From contig CM057462.1 of the NCBI GenBank assembly GCA_030035585.1, positions 70,032,734-70,096,733 on the forward strand: a stretch of 64,000 nt of DNA. The letters run 5' to 3'. This document shows, piece after piece, positions 1 to 13,085 of the stretch. The DNA is from Dugong dugon (taxonomy: Eukaryota; Chordata; Mammalia; Sirenia; Dugongidae). The stretch's first letter is position 1. Each line of letters opens with the position of its first letter. A program made the translations under genes and the position numbers. The notes beneath the pieces are model-generated. The model had not been told where the DNA came from, made no database searches, and saw only the letters and a program-made list of their open reading frames with translations.

Positions 1-772
1 AATTGCATGTTTAGTGAATTTCAGACTGGTGTTAGTGGTTAGTGTGTAAATTTGAATAATAGTTGTATTAACTGGTCTTATTTGTAGATATATGGATATT
101 ATCCTATCACTGACAGCGTTGTACTTCAGGATAGATCTTGAAATGTTCTTTTTGACAATGAATGGGACACCATTCCTCTTCAATTTGTCATTCCCGGTAT
201 AGTAGACCATATGATTGTCCAATTCAAAATGGCCAATACCAGTCCATTTCAGCTCACTAACACCTAGGATATCGATATTTATGCATTCCATTTCATTTTT
301 GACAACTTCCAATTTTCCTAGATTCATACTTCAAACATTCCATGTTCTGATTATTCATTAATTTCTGATTATTAATGGATGTTTGCAGCTGTTTCTTCTC
401 ATTTTGAGTCATGCCACATCAGCAAATGAAGGTCCCGAAAACTTGACTCCATCCTCGTCATTAAGGTTGACTCTATTTTGAGGAGGCAGCCCTTTCCCAG
501 TTGTATTTTGAGTTCCTTCCAACCAGAGGGGCTCATCTTCCAACACTATACCAGACAGTATTCCACTGCTATACATAAGATTTTCACTGGCCAGTTTTTT
601 TAGAAGTAGATCACCAGGTCCTTCTTCCTAGTCTGTCTTGGTCTAGAAACTCCACTGAAACTTGTTCACCATAGGTGACCCTGCTGGTATTTGAAATGCT
701 GGTGGCATAGCTTCCAGCATCACAGCAACATGCAAACCACCACAGTATGACAAACTGACGGATGAATGGTGG
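1..772 (-). mobile_element. RTE (BovB-like) LINE fragment, endonuclease-coding 5' part
   Basis: Read on the minus strand, roughly 300 down to 110 translates without a stop and gives the RTE endonuclease signature NIDILGVSELKWTGIG followed by further family-like sequence. The element's 5' end is toward 772 (AACATGCAAACCACCACAGT, a typical RTE upstream region). It runs off the left edge of the window. Known: RTE LINEs carry an AP-like endonuclease and a reverse transcriptase in one ORF. Confidence 0.85.
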
Positions 773-1560
773 AGATGTCAGGTAGGCAGTTAGATATATT
801 AGTCTGGAACTCAGACAACAAGTCTAAAGTCAAGGTATAAATTTGAGGACCATTTACATACTGACAGTGATTGAAGCCATGGAATAGTTGTGATAACTTA
901 AAGAAAGGGTATAAAATAAAAAGAGAAGAGCCCCTAGGACAGAGCCCTGAGAAACTACAATATTTAAAGGTTTAGTAGAAGACGAAGGGCCAGTAAAAAT
1001 GTCTGTGAAAGGGCTGCCAGAGAAGTAAGAGAAACCGGGAGTGTGGAATTTAAAAGATAAGGAAAGAGTGTATTCAGGGAGAAAGTTTAGGGTAGTTGTA
1101 AGAGAATGAATAAAATGATGGTTAGTGGATTGTAAGCTGAATAAATAGGGAAGTGAAGACAAGAAGAGAGTAATAGAAAGAAAGTGAAGGGATCAGTAAA
1201 CTGATATTCAAATGAAAGGGAACGACGGTCACAATTGGACTAACTTAATAAATGTGCCGGAAAGAGAGGTGATTGTGGTCAGAAAGTGGACTACTTGAAT
1301 TAATGACTTTAGAAGTGGAGGAGTTCAAATGATGATGACAAGGTCCAGGGAGTGACTGTGGATGTAGGTGGTCAAGGAGCACTGGAGAGGACATTGAAGA
1401 TAAGCTGGGTCTTTCATGAGGATTCAGAAGTCACTTAGGATAATGGCAGGACTTATGGCACAAGAAAAGACAGTAAGCCAAACACGAGTGTCTTCTGTAA
1501 GTGACAGAGGGATCAAGTGGAAGGTAGGTATGTTACAGTGACCAGTCAGGGAGAGAGTCG
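773..1560. repeat. Ancient mammal-wide purine-rich repeat (L2-associated type)
   Basis: Phrases such as GAGATGTCAGGTAGGCAGTTAGATATATTAGTCTGGA and AGGACAGAGCCCTGAGAAACT, here cited in part, belong to a long, very common mammalian repeat that I recognise by wording but cannot name with certainty. Open frames read across it are not genes. Confidence 0.5.
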
Positions 1561-1637
1561 CAGGGGTTTTTCCATAGGGTAGAACAGCAGTGGACTGTAA
1601 GTAGCCCCTGGGGAGTGTCCTCATCTCCTGACACTAC

Positions 1638-1815
1638 ATACCCGTTGCCATGGAGTTGACTCCATTCATAGCGACTCTATAGGACAGAGTAGAACTGCCC
1701 CATAGGGTTATGGAAGCAGACTGCCACATCTTTCTCCCCCGGAGTGGTTGGTGGGTTTAAATTGCCTACCTTTTGGTTAGCAGCCGAGCACTACCACTGT
1801 GCCACCAGGGCTCCT
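1638..1815 (-). mobile_element. AfroSINE, minus orientation, with 12-bp target-site duplication
   Basis: Minus-strand reading gives GGAGCCCTGGTGGCACAGTG, then the ATGGGGCAGTTCTACTCTGT core. It is flanked by perfect direct repeats TCCTGACACTAC (1626-1637 and 1816-1827), the hallmark of LINE-mediated insertion. Confidence 0.95.
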
Positions 1816-2129
1816 TCCTGACACTACGCAGGCGTGAGACTGTGAGATGACTTCACCTGAGATGGCTGCAGGGAAAGTGGCGTAGAGACCCAGGTTTAGA
1901 TAAGGCAAAGGTGGAAGGACCCTTCAGGGAAGTGATTGAGGGCCTGCGGGAGTTGGAATTCCATAGGACAAATGGACGGTTTTGGCAGGAAGAGAAGAGA
2001 TCAATTAGATTAGGCATTTTAGGAATGACAGTTCTATAAAGGACAAATATGGGAAAGGACAAGGTGCTTATATATTGGGCTTTGATCTATAAAAATAGGA
2101 ATGAAGCTTGGTGCATTTCGTTCCAGCTG

Positions 2130-2258
2130 ACTACTAACCAAAAGGTCAGCAGTTCGAATCCACCAGGCACTCCTTGGAAACCCCACGGGGCAGTTCTATT
2201 CTGTTGCTATAAGTCAGAATCGACTCGACAGCAATGGGTTTTTTGGTTGGATGATTGG
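2130..2258 (+). mobile_element. AfroSINE, plus orientation, 5'-truncated
   Basis: The SINE body from CTACTAACCAAAAGGTC through GGGGCAGTTCTATTCTGT to the ATGGGTTTTTTGG tail is present; the tRNA-like A box is missing. The 77-codon frame across it is not a gene. Confidence 0.88.
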
Positions 2259-3518
2259 AGAAGAGTGAACACAAGGGCTTAATAAAGTCACCTGTGGTCT
2301 GGAAGGTCCTGTCATGCAGAGACATGGTTAGTCATAGTAGACACAGTAGAGGATGGCATGAGGGAACAAAGAAGCCTGAGGATCTTTGAGGGGAGGGATG
2401 AACTGTGGTCCTAAGCAAATTAAGTTAGGCTCAGAATCCACTGGTGTCCTGTTTAATCAGGGGTTGAAGGTCTTGGTGCTTGTAGCTTGGGATGGTGTGT
2501 GTATGAAGAGAGGAACCTAGGTAGGCCCAAGAATCTTGAGCCTAGATCTACAGGTGCAGATAGAGTTTAAAATGTCCTTTTGTAGCATAATTTTTATTTT
2601 CATTCTCCAAGTGTAGAAATAATGCCTAAACTATTATTTCAAAATATTTTCACAGACTTGAAATTTAGATGATTTGAGCTATTTCCCAAAAATTTTACTC
2701 TCATCTTAGCATATTATGCATTCACTTTACTTTTAATTTAAGTAATTATTTTTCTTAAATTAGATTTCAACACAAGAGAAATAATTGTTTCCGGTGGTAT
2801 AATGATAGAATTCAGAATGAGTCTTAACAAAATGTAAAGTTGTCACATTTAAGGAGGTAAAGTATAAGGCTTCATTTTTAATTTGTTTTTTTCCTGCCAA
2901 CGCCTTGTGAGAATCAACAGAAAATAAGTTATCAGAACTAGGCCAGTGTCATATACTTTGCACTTCCCTCATCACCCTTAGCTCCTTGAACTTCTTGCTC
3001 CACTGAACTTCTGAGATCTTTTTGGCCTCTAACATTCACCTGGTACTTAACTTTTTATGAATATATACCGTTGTTTCTTTACTGTGGAAGCTTTGTTTTT
3101 TATCTACATATAATCAGTTCTAAGATGTATATTTTCCCACATTTTAACAGCTCTAAAATTGGGATGCTTTTTATACTCCAAACTGTCTTCCATTTGAGGA
3201 AATACAGTACTTTGTATCACCCCACACAGCCTAATATAATTCCTGACACACAGTAAGCACTGAGCAAATGTTTGTTTATTGATTGACTAATGTGCAAGTT
3301 AAGAAGAAGCTATATAATTTGAATTATTACTTAAATACAAACTTTAACTTGACCTCTAGCATTCCTTTAAATGCTTAAGGTTCGTAAGTCTTTATTTAAT
3401 AAAATGTTAGATTATAAGAAAGAAGAAAAGAATAAGGAAAATGTAATTATTTACCTGCTTTTATAATGATTTAAAAATGGATTTAAAATTTAAAAGGTAT
3501 TCCTTAATAACACCCAGC
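2259..3518. other. Intergenic DNA, mostly AT-rich, nothing recognisable
   Basis: No gene, RNA or clear repeat is seen. A possible L2-like scrap lies near 3240-3290 (CTGACACACAGTAAGCACTG). Confidence 0.5.
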
Positions 3519-3850
3519 TTTTTTTTTTTTTAAATTGTGCTTTAAGTGAAAGTTTACAGCTAAAGTTAGTTTCTCCTACAAAAATTTATACACACATTGT
3601 TATGTGACCCTAGTTGCTGTCCTATAATGTGACCGCACATTTCTCCTTTCCACCCCGGATTTCCCATGTCCACTTAACCAGCTCCTATCCCTTTCTGCCT
3701 TCTCATTTTGCCTCTGGACAGGAGCTGCCCATTTAGTCTCATATATCTACTTGAACTAAGAAGCACACTCTTCACGAGTATCATTTTAAGTCTTATAGTC
3801 CAGTCTATTCTTTGTTTGAAGAGTTGGCCTCAGGAATGGTTTTAGTTCTG
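3519..3850 (-). mobile_element. L1 3' end, minus orientation
   Basis: A T-run followed by the complement of the elephant-type L1 3' UTR (TGCTTTAAGTGAAAGTTTAC and onward). It is flanked by near-identical ACACCCAGC and ACACCCACC, probably a diverged target-site duplication. The same family recurs at 60483-60753. Confidence 0.8.
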
Positions 3851-5679
3851 ACACCCACCTTTTTTTGGTATAGAATGTGTCACCCCAAAACTCTGCAAAA
3901 TATAGGTAGAAAAAAATATAGGTAATGGTTGTTAGAATAATAGAGAAAGTATATGATTTACCCAAGATTCCACAAGTAGTCAATGTCTTGGCTTCCTGGC
4001 TTATAGTGCTTGTGCTTTTCACTGGGCTGTGCTGTCCCATGGAAAGCCAGAAGTACTAAATGCATTCTTAAATGCAGCCCATTTTGGCTAAGTGCTTCTT
4101 AAAACTGATTGCCACGAAGTGAAATTCTAACTGCATATGTGCTGTTGCATTCATCTCTTTCTAGTCTTCAAAAGAAAGGGAGGGAAAAGATAACAGCAGA
4201 GCTGAAGTATAATTGCTTATTAGGCATGGTTCAATGAGGGAGGCAGTAAAATGTGAAACTACTATCATTGCACAGTAAAGAGCACCTTATTTAGCTCTTG
4301 GGAAAGATTGAAGGATATTTACTGCTAAAGTGCAATTTTCACTTACTTTGAAGGAATCATCACAAGAGTCAACTCTTTTCCAACTTGTAAACTTTAAGTC
4401 ATTCCCCTGAAGTGTTTATATTCCTTTCTCTTACGTGACTCCTTCTCTCTGCACATTCCTTCGCTGTGTCATTCCACAGCTTTGTTTCTATTCAACCTTT
4501 GGAGTAATTTTCACTTCTGCACATACATTTCTGGGCTCTCCTTAGGTTATCCCTTTCTTACTTTTGCTTTTATTGCAATGATATCTTATCTGATGTTCAT
4601 TTTAGACAAGATTAACTTACTTTTGCTCTCCGAACATTCATTTTCTCTTCTTACGTGTTTATCCTGAAGTCAGGCGTGCTCCAGCGTGGAAGTATCTGTT
4701 TATCTATTTTCCATTTCCCTGAAGTTACTTCCCTGGAATTACTTCTCTTTTGGGAAAAGGAGAGTGGCTTACAATGAAGCTCATTGCTCCAGAAAATAGT
4801 GGGTGCTGATTTTACAAGTTACAATGAAGGATATTGATAGCGGTGATTGTGCTATACTGAGGGAAGATATACTGATGCCTTATGGCCATTTCCCCCTTCC
4901 TACTCAAAATGCTTCCAAGTATCAGAGACGGGACCTCTCAGTGACTTCCAGGTGCTTCCCTCTTTGACTTATTTTTTAATTCATTAATTTTTTACTTTTT
5001 AGCTGTGTTAGCTTTTTGAGCAGGTTGCTTAGTCTGAGCTTCAATTATTTTATCTGTAAAATATGGATGAAAATGCCTATCTTTCAGGGTTTTTTGTGAG
5101 AACTAATCTCTTACTTAAAAGTGCCTAGCAAAATACTTGTTCCATTTCATAGTCAACTCTTCATAAAATGTCGTTTAGTTCAGTACATAGCGTCACTATT
5201 TGCAACTTGAAATCACTCTAATTCCTTGCCATGCTCTTGCCGTAAGTGTTCTTGCCCTTCTAGTAAGCTGGCCATATAATTTATTTGGACATTTTTTAGA
5301 GTGAAAGGGAGTAGGCACTATCTATTATTGTGCTAGGACAACAGGTATACACTGGGACTATCCTAGGCAAATTAAATGAGTCCTATCTATTAGCCCTCTC
5401 CTGGCTACAGCAGGCTGCTTCCTATCCTGGAAATTACTTTCACGCTGCCCTTTCTGGGACCCCATTGCTTCACTGACCTTCTCACTGAGTATAAATTCTG
5501 CCCTATGTCACCACCACTATCAAATACCTATCCTTGAAACTACATACATTTATTTTCTTAACCACCCTCCTTTATCAACGCCTCCATTTTTGTCAAAGGC
5601 TAGACCACTATTCAGAGCTTAACTTGGACTTTCCATATTCCTTCAGGGCTCATATTCAGTAGACTGACAGAATTTGTCA
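3851..5679. other. Intergenic DNA with a MIR remnant
   Basis: A MIR-like core is readable near 5010-5150 (ATTTTATCTGTAAAATATGG, then CTTTCAGGGTTTTTTGTGAG). The rest is AT-rich with no gene or RNA that I can support. Confidence 0.5.
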
Positions 5680-7450
5680 ATTCAATTCTATAAACATTTG
5701 TTGAGCATTTAGTTTGTGCCAGTCACTGAGTGAAGTGCTAGGGATAAAAAGATAAATAAGGTACAATCCTGTTTTACAAGAATCTCGCATTTTAGAAAGA
5801 GAGTTAAACATGTAAATAAATAATTGCAATACACTGTGTTAAGGGCAAAAATAAAGGTAGAGTCTTTGGTGCAGTGGTAACGTTAACAAGGAAGTAATCA
5901 GTTCTGCTTGGGTAGGTCGAGGGCTTTGCAGAAGTAAAGATGAAGTTGACCCTATATCTCATTGAATGAATGAATTAATAAATATTTAATTATCAACTGT
6001 TTTTTAGACACTATGCTGTGCACTAGGAATACATTGATAATCAAAACAGATATGGTCCCTGCCCTCCTGGAGCTTCTAGACTATCAGGGAAGGAAGATAG
6101 CATGACAATGAGGGGTGTTATTAAGGAGAAGAATGGGACATCATGTGACTATATAAAAGGAAAACTAACCAACTTTTCTTCCAATTTCAGACAGTTAAGC
6201 TGACACCTGAAAAGATGAATAGGAGTAGCTAGGTGAAGGGCAGAGGCTGATAAGAGAGGGAAAGAGAACAAGGATTGACAGGAGAGAACAGCAGGGAAAG
6301 GGACATAGAATGAAGCTGGAATGTATACAGGAATCAGAACATGCAAGATCTTGTAGGCTATATCAAAGATTTTGGACTTTATTCAAAGTCAGTGGGCAGC
6401 CATTAAAATTGAAGGTTATATAAGCAAAACTGCCCTTTTTAAAAGGAGACTGTTGTAGTAGTTTAGACAAGAGATGGTGGTAGAAATGGAGAAAGAGGAT
6501 GGTTTTTAGAAATATTTAGGAGATATAATGACAAAATTAGTGATTGATTGCTTATGGGTGGTGGAGAAAGAATGATCAAGGATGACTTTCAAATTTCTGT
6601 CTTGAGCTACTGGTTAGCTGGGGCTGCTATTTACTGAGTTAAGGAACACTAGAGGGGAAAAAGGTTTGGATATGCTGAGTTTGAGGTACCAGTGACATAC
6701 TCAGTTGGAGAGCTATGTAGACATGAGTCTGGAGAATTTTAGGCATATAGGAAAAAGGTCACAGTGTGAAGAGAAGTGTGAATTAGAACAGAATCTTCAA
6801 AAAACATTTAACAGTTGCATAAAGGAAGATCTGTCAAAGATAGCCAAGAAGGAGCAGCTAGAGAAGAAAGAAGAAAATCAGAAAAGCGTAATGTCACAGA
6901 AGTCAAGGGAAGGAAGCGTTTCAAAGAGGGGATGGTCAAGTAAAATGAGAAATGAAAGTTGATGACTTTACCAAGAACAGTTTTTGAGGAATGGCAAGTG
7001 GGTCAAAATCCAGAATGATGGGATTGAGGAGTAAGTGGGAGGTGAGAAAATAGAGTCAGGGTACGCAGGCAATGTTTATCGTAAGTTTGACTGTGAAGGA
7101 GAGAGAGGATGTGAAGGAGAGTATGACAGCTGCTGGAGAAGGACATAGAAGAGATAATAAGGAGGACGTTTTCCTTTTTTAATGAGAGAGACCCGAGTAT
7201 TTTTAAATGCTGAATCGGAAGGAACCACTAAAAAAGAAGAGGTCAGAAACAGGAAAGAGAAGATACTAGTGCGAAGGCCGCTAAGAAGGCACGGACACCG
7301 AAAGCACAGGTGGAGGGACCTTTAATTGGAGAAGATCCACTTCCTTCTCTGTAACAGAAGAGAATGAGGAAAGAGGAGTACAGATGCAAGTAGGTGATGG
7401 GAAATTGGAGTAGTTTCCATTTGATGGTTTTACGCTTTCAAAAATAGATG
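5680..7450. repeat. Long ancient mammal-wide repeat, L2-like, minus sense
   Basis: It opens with CTATAAACATTTGTTGAGCA and the phrase GTGCCAGTCACTGAGTGAAG (complement of the L2 3' end), continues purine-rich for about 1.7 kb with the usual order of landmarks (GATCTTGTAGGCTATATCAA, AAGGATGACTTTCAAATTTC), and ends near AGGTGGAGGGACCTTTAATT. The 85-codon Lys/Glu-rich frame at 6705-6962 is a product of this composition. Confidence 0.6.
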
Positions 7451-7922
7451 TTCAATAAATATTTATTGAAGAATGAATGACTAAATGCAAGTAACATGAG
7501 TCTGAAATCTGTACTCCCTACTTTCCTCCAGAAGCATTCTATTGTCTAGAAGAGCGTGGGAATGTTAGTGGAGGTGAACCAGACTCAGAACCTTTAGGAA
7601 GAGGAAGAGGGATGTTTTAAAATCAAACGACAAGGGTATGAAAATCCTGCAGCAAATGGAAGTCAGTAGGAAAATCACTGCTGTATTGGATGGAATGAAA
7701 GCAAAGGGGCCAGCTACCTGTTCTACACAGCTCTATTCTGTTGTGTAAGTTTTTTTTTAATATACATTAAAAAATTATTTTTCAATCCCTAGAATACTTT
7801 TCAGTCGAAAACTTACACTTTGGTGGAGAGCATGGGAACTATCACCTACTGAGCACTTATTTTTTGCCAGAAACTATACTGAGTGCCTTTCATTTAATGC
7901 TCTTAACAATTTTATGAGGTTA
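7451..7922. other. Intergenic DNA, nothing recognisable beyond an L2-like scrap
   Basis: Near 7845-7910 the wording (CTACTGAGCACTTATTTTTTG, in part) resembles an L2 antisense 3' end. No gene was seen. Confidence 0.4.
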
Positions 7923-10485
7923 TTGTTGTTAGGTGCCATCGAGTCAGTTCCGACTCATAACAACCCCACGTACGACAGAACAAAACACTGTCCGGTCCCG
8001 CGCCATCCTCACAATCGTTGTTATGCTTGAGCTCATTCTTGCAGCCACTGTGTCAATCCATTGTCTTCCTCTTTTGCGATGACCCTCTGTTTTACCAAGC
8101 ATGATGCCCTTCTCCAGGGACTTATCCCTCCTGATAACGTGTCCAAAGTATGTGATACAAAGTCTTACCATCCTCGCTTCTAAGGAGCATCCTGGCTGTA
8201 CTTCTTCCAAGACAGATTTGTTGGGTCTTTTGGCAGTCCCTGGTATCTTCAATATTCTTCACCAACACCATGATTCAAAGGCATCAATTCTTCTTTGATC
8301 TTCCTTACTCATTGTCCAGCTTTCACATGCATATGAGGAGATTGAAAATACCATGGCTGGGGTCAGGCGCACCTTAGTCCTCAAGGTGACATCTTTGCTT
8401 TTTCACACTTTAAAGAGGTCTTTTGCAGCAGATTTGCCTAATGCAGTACATCATTTGATTTCTTGACTGCTGCTTCCATGGCTGTTGATTGTGGATCCAA
8501 GTAAAATGAAATCCTTGACAACTTTAATATTTTCTCCATTTATCATGATGTTGCTTGTTCGTCCAGTTGTTAGGATTTTTGTTTTCTTTATGTTGATGTG
8601 TAATCCATACTGAAGGCTGTAGTCTTTGATCTTCATCAGTAAGTGCTTCAAGTCCTCTTCATTTTCAGCAAGCAAGGTTGTGTCATCCGTATATCACAGG
8701 TTGTTAATGAGTCTTCCTCCAATCCTGATGCCCCATTCTTCTTCTTATAGTCCAGTTTCTCTGATTATTTGCTCAGCATACAGATTGAATAAGTATAGTG
8801 ATGCACACCTTTCCTGACTTTAAACCACCCAGTATCCCCTTGTTCTGCTTGAACCATTGCCTCTTGGTCTCTGTACCTCATGAGACTGAACGATTGCCTC
8901 ATGAGCACAGCTAAGGGTTCTGGAATACCTATTCTTTGCAATGTTATCCATAATTTGTTGTGACCCACCCGGTCGAATGCTTTTGTGTAGTCAATAAAAC
9001 ACAGGTAAACATCTTTTTGACAGTCTCTGCTTTCAGCCAAGATCCATCTGATGTCAGCAGTGATATTTCTTCTTCCACCTCATCTTCTGAATCTGGCTTG
9101 AATTTCTGGTAGTTTCCTGTTGATGTACTGCAGCAACTGGTTTTGAATGATCTTCAGCAAAATTTTACTTGTGTGCAATAGTAATGATATTGTTCGATAA
9201 TTTCCACATTCTGTTGTATCACCTTTCTTCGGAATGGGCACCCAGTCGGTGGGCCAGGTAGCTGTCTTCCAAATTTCTTGGCATAGACAAGTGAGCACTT
9301 TAGCCCTGCATCGGTTTGTTGAAACATCTCAATAGATAGGCTGAATTCCTGGAGGCTTGTTTTTCACCAATGCCTTCAGTGCAGCTTGGACTTCTTCCTT
9401 CAGTACCATTGATTCTAGATCATATGCTACCTCCTGAAATGGGTGAACATTGACCAGTTCTTTTTGGTACAGTGACTCTGTATTCCTTCCATCTTCTGTT
9501 GGTGCTTCCTGCATTGTTTAATATTTTCCCCCATAGAATTCTTCAATATTGCAACTCAAGGCTTGAATTTTTTCTTCAGTTCTCTCAGCTTGAGAAGTGC
9601 CAAGTGTGTTCTTCCCTTTTGGTTTTCTAACTCCAGGTCTTTGCACATTTATTATAATACTTTATTTTGTCTTCTGTTCAACTCTTTTACTTCATCATTT
9701 TCTTCTGTTCGCTTTAGCTGCTCTGTGTTCAAGAGTAAGTTTCAGAATCTCTTCTGACAGCTATTTTGGCTTTCCTTTGTGCCTTTTTTAATGACCTCTT
9801 GTTTTCTTGTTGTCCTTGATGTCATTCCACAACTCATCTGGTCTTCAGTCATTAGTGTTCAGTGTGTTGAATCTGTTCTTGAGATGGTCTCTAAACTCAG
9901 GTAGGATATACTCAAGGTCATACTTTGGCTGTCATGGACTTGTTTTAATTTTCTTCAACTTCAGTTTGAACTTGCATATGAGCAATTTATGGTCTGTTCT
10001 GCAGTCAGCCCCGTCCTTGTTCTGACTGATAATATTGAGCTTTTCCATCGTCTCTTTCCACAGATGTAGTCGATTAGATTCCTGTGTATTCTGTCCGGTG
10101 AGGTCCACGTGTATAGTCACTGTTTATGTTTCTGGAAAAAGGTATTTGCAGTGAAGAAGTCATTGGTCTCGCAAAATTCTATCATGCTATCTCTGGAGTC
10201 ATTTCTATCACCAAGGCCATATTTTCCCACTATTGTTCCTTCTTCTGTTTCCAGCTTTTGCATTCCAATCACCAGTAATTATCAATGTATTTTGTTTGCA
10301 TTTTTGATCAATTTCAGGCTGTGAAAGTTGGTAAAAATCTTCAATTTTCTCATCTTTGGCCTTAGTGGTTGGTGGGCAAATTTGAATAATGATCGTATTA
10401 ACTGGTTGTATTATGAGGTAGATGTTAGTAACGATGTCTTCATTTTAAGGTTGTGGAAACTGATCTTCAGAGAGGATAAAACCCA
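7923..10485 (-). mobile_element. Long RTE (BovB-like) LINE copy, decayed ORF
   Basis: Minus-strand pieces run in order from high to low coordinates: endonuclease end (10120-9932, DCRTDHKLLICKFKLKLKK), linker (9514-9329), RT motifs (9298-9080, WVPIPKKGDTTECGNYRTIS; 9040-8765, CFIDYTKAFDRVGHNKLW), RT/thumb (8675-8451, ENEEDLKHLLMKIK), and C-terminal domain (8252-7944, GHVIRRDKSLEKGIMLGK). The catalytic box near 8690 reads YTDD, preceded by a stop. Frame changes separate the pieces, so the copy is dead. The 3' end is at 7923 (GTTGTTAGGTGCCATCGAGT complement side). The 5' end is truncated within the endonuclease region and overlaps the part seen at 1-110. Confidence 0.92.
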
Positions 10486-10870
10486 GATCTGTCTTCAGAG
10501 TCTGTTTTAACTTTGGTGCTGTATTTCCATCTCAAGTTTAATAACTCTTATCATTGCAAATAGTCTTCGAGGTACAATCTTTGAGTAGATTGTTCCCTAA
10601 CATGCCATGGGCACTATTCTTGTGATACTTTCCATTTTTCAGTATTCAAATCTTATCTCCTTTAATGCCCTCCTTAAATCTTATCTTCTCCCGAAACACC
10701 TTGAGGCACCTCAAACCATCATGGTTTCTCCTGCGTTTGAAATCCGACAACAATTTGCCTGTGTTACTCATTTGATAAATGTTATCTGCATTATAATTTA
10801 CTTGAGTATTGTTTAACTTTTCTTTTGATTATTTCTTAACACCACAAATCCCTGAGCTTCTTGTAGGATA
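10486..10870. other. Intergenic DNA following the RTE copy
   Basis: AT-rich. Parts (TTGTGATACTTTCCATTTTT, then CTCCTTTAATGCC) may be further decayed RTE 5' sequence. No gene seen. Confidence 0.35.
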
Positions 10871-11090
10871 GGAGCCCTGGTGGCGCAGTGATTAAGGGCT
10901 CGGCTTCTAATGGAAAGGTCGGTGGTTTCAGCCCACCAGCTGCCCTTTGGAAGAAAACATGTGGCAGTCTGCTTCCGTAAAGGTAACAACAGCCTTGGAA
11001 ACCCTATGGGGCAGTTCTGCTCGGTCCTACAGGGTTGTTATGAGTCGGAATTGACTCACAGCAATGAGTTTAAGGTTTTTTGTTTGTTTT
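10871..11090 (+). mobile_element. Full-length AfroSINE, plus orientation
   Basis: It starts GGAGCCCTGGTGGCGCAGTG with A- and B-box-like tRNA sequence and carries the CCCTATGGGGCAGTTCTGCT core and the GAGTCGGAATTGACTCACAG tail. Direct repeats CTTGTAGGATA (10860-10870) and CTTGCAGGATA (11091-11101) flank it with one mismatch. Confidence 0.95.
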
Positions 11091-12932
11091 CTTGCAGGAT
11101 AGGGAGTGCATCTTATGACTAATTCTTTTTTCATCTTATACAGCTTCTTCCTAAAGCTTTACCATTATGCAGTCAGTAAATATTTGTTGTTAGATTCTGG
11201 ATAGTCAGTCACAGCATCTGTATTGGTTGAATGTCTCTGGGAGCTGTCTGCTACTACTTCAGAAAATTTCCTGTTGATGCCAATCTGAATAAGGGAGGGT
11301 TTATTATTTCTGTTGTGGGTTTATTTTTTCTTTTTAGGTTATAAAAAAAGACTGTTGGTTTGTATATGGGTGTGGGGTGTGGGGGGGAGTTCCATCTGAA
11401 AGAGAGTGTGGAAAAGTAGACTTCTTATTTTGTAATGGTTTTTTGAAGCTTACAAGTTCTCGTTAAAAAAAGTCTAAATTGGTAGAACTTAGAGTTCCCC
11501 TCCTCCTTTTTCCTCCTTCAGAGCCTTTCTCTAAACCTGCTTCCCTTAAAATGAGTTTTATTGATTTCCACTCAATGAGAGTTATTCTTCAGGATGAGGA
11601 TGGAGGGGTCAGAGACGGAAATTTACCCTGTGTTACCTGTGGAATAGGTGTACCTCTGTCTCTCCAGTCTTGCTTTATTTGTTCTGTTTCCCATATCCAG
11701 AAACCTGCACACTAGGGATCATTAGGTCCTCTGTGTCTTGGTCGGAGCTTGAGTACAGTATACTAATAGATCAATTTATGTGTTCATTCATTCAGCAAAC
11801 ATTTATTGAGCAGGCATGTCCTAGGCATTGGAGATACTAAGATGAATAAGACGTCGTCACTGCCCTCAGTGACCTCCAGATGTACACTAAGGCACCAGCC
11901 TGGTGGGGGTTGAGGTCAGGGAAGGTTTCCTGAACAAGGTAACTGAATATCCTCTGTTAGGGAATACTAAGAGAGTAAAGAGATTAGCCTTGTAAAATAA
12001 ATATAAATATCTGATCAAATTAGCCAGTTAGAAAAGCATTTATTAAGAAAAGACCAAGACTTTTACCGATATGTCCTATGTTTCTTTTGTAATATTTTCC
12101 TATTTGTCTCCAGTCTTATCCCTTTCCAGTCTACATTTAAAATTGCTTCCAAAGTTATTTTTCTAAAGCCTAATTTGATCATGTCATGCCTGCCTTAAGA
12201 ATTTTTCACTCATTCTACATGTATATCAAGCACCCACTGTGATGTTTCTGGTGTGTGTTAAATGTTTGGGATTCAGTGGTGAGCAAGGATTTTCTCTTCA
12301 ACAAGCATATAGTCCAGACCAGGAGACAGACAATTAAGCAGATAATTTCAATATAGTTTAATACTAGCTTTGACAGGGATAAGCACAGGATTCTATGGGA
12401 GTATATAGAGGAGTACTTTGTCCTGGGAGGTCAGGTACTGCTTCCTGAATCCTGTCCTCAGATTTAAATCAATTCAGTTCAACAGATACCAGTATTTATT
12501 GTGTTAAGTATTATGCAAAACAACTGACAGAATTCATCTTTTAAGCATATCAAAGTCTAGCGGAGGAGCCTGAAAACTTAATAGGTAATTTCCACAAAAT
12601 ACGTTAAGTGGGTAGAGGAGTGCATAGGATACTATGATAATAGGACTTGAGGAGAAGAGAGGGCCTGTGGGCAGGGTAGTTTCCTGAAAGAGACCATGGC
12701 TAAGCAGAGTCTTGAAGTATGAATAGGAGTTAGATATTGATAGTGCCCAGTCCCTTAACGTGATAAATAACACCCTTCACAATCCATTGATCTTCCAGTT
12801 CACCTTTATATCTCCCATACCTTTGTTTTTCAAATTAGGAACAAGTGCCCTGGGTCAGTCAGTGTTATACATGGGCTATGAGTGCTGGATAAGTATGGTA
12901 TGTCTTTCTGGAGCATAAACTTCACCAGATAA
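11091..12932. other. Intergenic DNA with L2-like fragments (minus sense)
   Basis: L2 antisense wording is readable at about 11780-11890 (TTCAGCAAACATTTATTGAG) and 12200-12450 (GTATATCAAGCACCCACTGT), with a third weak stretch at 12460-12780. A G-rich run GGGGTGTGGGGGGGAG lies near 11374. No coding exon seen. Confidence 0.5.
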
Positions 12933-13085
12933 TGCCTGTTGCCGTTGGGTGGGTTCCGACTCATAGCAACCCTATGGGACAGTGTAGAACTGCCCTGTAG
13001 GATTTCCAAGGAGCGGCTGGTGGATTCAAACTGCTGACCTTTTGGTTAGCAGCCGAGCTGTTAGCCACTGTGCTACCAGGGCTCC
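12933..13085 (-). mobile_element. AfroSINE, minus orientation, with 11-bp target-site duplication
   Basis: The complementary SINE (CCGACTCATAGCAACCCTAT to GCTACCAGGGCTCC) is framed by perfect TCACCAGATAA repeats at 12922-12932 and 13086-13096. Confidence 0.95.

Noticed and set aside
6705-6962. 85-codon Lys/Glu-rich frame resembling a coiled-coil protein
   Set aside because: It lies in a purine-rich ancient repeat, so the composition explains it.
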